A DNA stretch of 5,798 nt from Deltaproteobacteria bacterium. GTDB lineage: Bacteria; Desulfobacterota; Binatia; UBA9968. The position numbers were made by a program, and so were the translations under genes. This document shows, piece by piece, positions 5,213-5,798 of this stretch (position 1 is its first letter; each line of letters begins with the position of its first letter). The stretch is from the NCBI GenBank assembly GCA_023250495.1, contig JAHFAP010000210.1, positions 1 to 5,798 of the forward strand, in the 5' to 3' direction. The notes beneath the pieces were generated by a model, which saw only the letters and a list, made by a program, of their open reading frames with translations, had not been told where the DNA came from and ran no database searches.

Positions 5213-5798
5213 ATGAAGATCACGAGAATTCTTATCCTGAGCGCGATAATGCTAGCGGTCTCGCTTCCTGGCGTCCTTTTTGGTCAGGACAGTAAACTGG
5301 TCGACGCTGCCAAGAAAGAAGGCGGCAGGGTGATTATTTACGGCTCCATTGAGAATGACACCATGGACCTCATCGCCGCGGCCTGGAAAAAGAAAACGGG
5401 GCTGGAGGTAGATTACTGGCGAGACGCGGCTAACAAAGTTACAGATAGGGTCGCCACTGAGTCCCGCGCCGGAAAACCGCTCTATGACGTCGTGCTGACG
5501 ACCAAGTCCACGATGCAGCTTATCCAGAAAGACGGCTTTTTGGCGAAGTACGACTCACCTTCAGCGCGTGCCTTTCCCAAAGAGGTTATTGATCCGAACC
5601 TTGGGCCGACCTACCGCAACACGATCATCGGCATTGTTTATAACACGGCAATCATTAAACCGGCCGACGCGCCAAAGTCGCTGGAGGATCTGGTAAAACC
5701 GCAATACAAAGGCAAAGTGGTTGTACCCGATGCCAGCCAACACACGACAACAGCTCAGTGGATGGCCAGCCTCCACAAAGTGATGGGCAGCAAGGAAA
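5213..5798 (+). CDS. Extracellular solute-binding protein (partial, 3' end missing)
   Basis: The first 195 codons of a periplasmic binding protein, open to the right edge. Residues 1-24 are a Sec signal (Lys2, Arg5, hydrophobic 6-23, cleavage probably after V-L-F-G). The mature protein starts S-K-L-V-D-A-A-K-K-E-G-G (27-38), the same opening pattern as the leftward solute-binding protein, and continues with V-I-I-Y-G-S-I (40-46), Y-D-V-V-L (91-95) and the hinge-region block S-L-E-D-L-V-K-P-Q-Y-K-G-K (156-168). These place it in the type 2 fold iron(III)/AfuA-like family. Beyond these blocks it differs clearly from the protein at 77-1108, so the two are paralogues rather than recent duplicates. 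Roughly 140 residues would be missing if it has the usual length of 330-350. It is transcribed away from the propeller gene. Transporter membrane and ATPase genes may follow outside the window. The ligand is unknown. Confidence 0.88.
   Translation, partial: MKITRILILSAIMLAVSLPGVLFGQDSKLVDAAKKEGGRVIIYGSIENDTMDLIAAAWKKKTGLEVDYWRDAANKVTDRVATESRAGKPLYDVVLTTKSTMQLIQKDGFLAKYDSPSARAFPKEVIDPNLGPTYRNTIIGIVYNTAIIKPADAPKSLEDLVKPQYKGKVVVPDASQHTTTAQWMASLHKVMGSKE

Noticed and set aside
5010..5216. Small 68-codon protein in the divergent region
   Set aside because: It has no ribosome-binding site, overlaps the start and leader of the next gene, and covers the likely promoters.

Overview
The window looks like a chromosomal accessory-metabolism region from an uncultured, GC-rich, Gram-negative-type bacterium. 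Three of the products carry Sec-type export signals (two ABC-type solute-binding proteins and a beta-propeller), ribosome-binding sites are strong AAGGAGG-type, and there is no sign of phage, tRNA, rRNA or an intact insertion sequence. The protein styles (many stand-alone iron(III)-type solute-binding proteins, a lyase-like NHL propeller, a bicupin) recall soil or groundwater lineages such as Binatia-like 'Deltaproteobacteria' or Rokubacteria. That placement is an impression, not a demonstrated assignment.

Layout: a divergent intergenic region (about 4945-5212) separates two transcription directions. Rightward runs one gene, a solute-binding protein cut by the window end (5213-5798+). Leftward, in transcription order, run a secreted NHL/PAL-like six-bladed propeller (4944-3943), a 196-bp gap, a bicupin of the gentisate-dioxygenase type (3746-2676), an 80-bp low-complexity spacer, a EutA-like ASKHA ATPase (2595-1156), a second solute-binding protein (1108-77), and the first 22 codons of another gene (66-1, cut by the window start). 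The last three leftward genes are tightly packed (47 bp, then 10 bp with the ribosome-binding site overlapping the previous stop), so they probably share a transcript, perhaps together with the bicupin.

The notable point is the set cupin + EutA homologue + solute-binding protein. EutA is known as the ATP-dependent factor that reactivates B12-dependent ethanolamine ammonia-lyase, but no EutB/EutC, microcompartment protein or other Eut gene lies in this window. Here EutA has a His-rich N-terminus encoded by a repeat that continues into the untranslated leader. One inference is an uptake-and-catabolism locus for an unknown small molecule: the binding protein captures it, the bicupin is a possible metal-dependent oxygenase or isomerase, and the EutA-like ATPase services an enzyme encoded outside the window. 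The substrate cannot be read from the sequence. Nothing here amounts to a proven new system; the orphan EutA-cupin pairing and the altered-site PAL-like propeller are the best leads.
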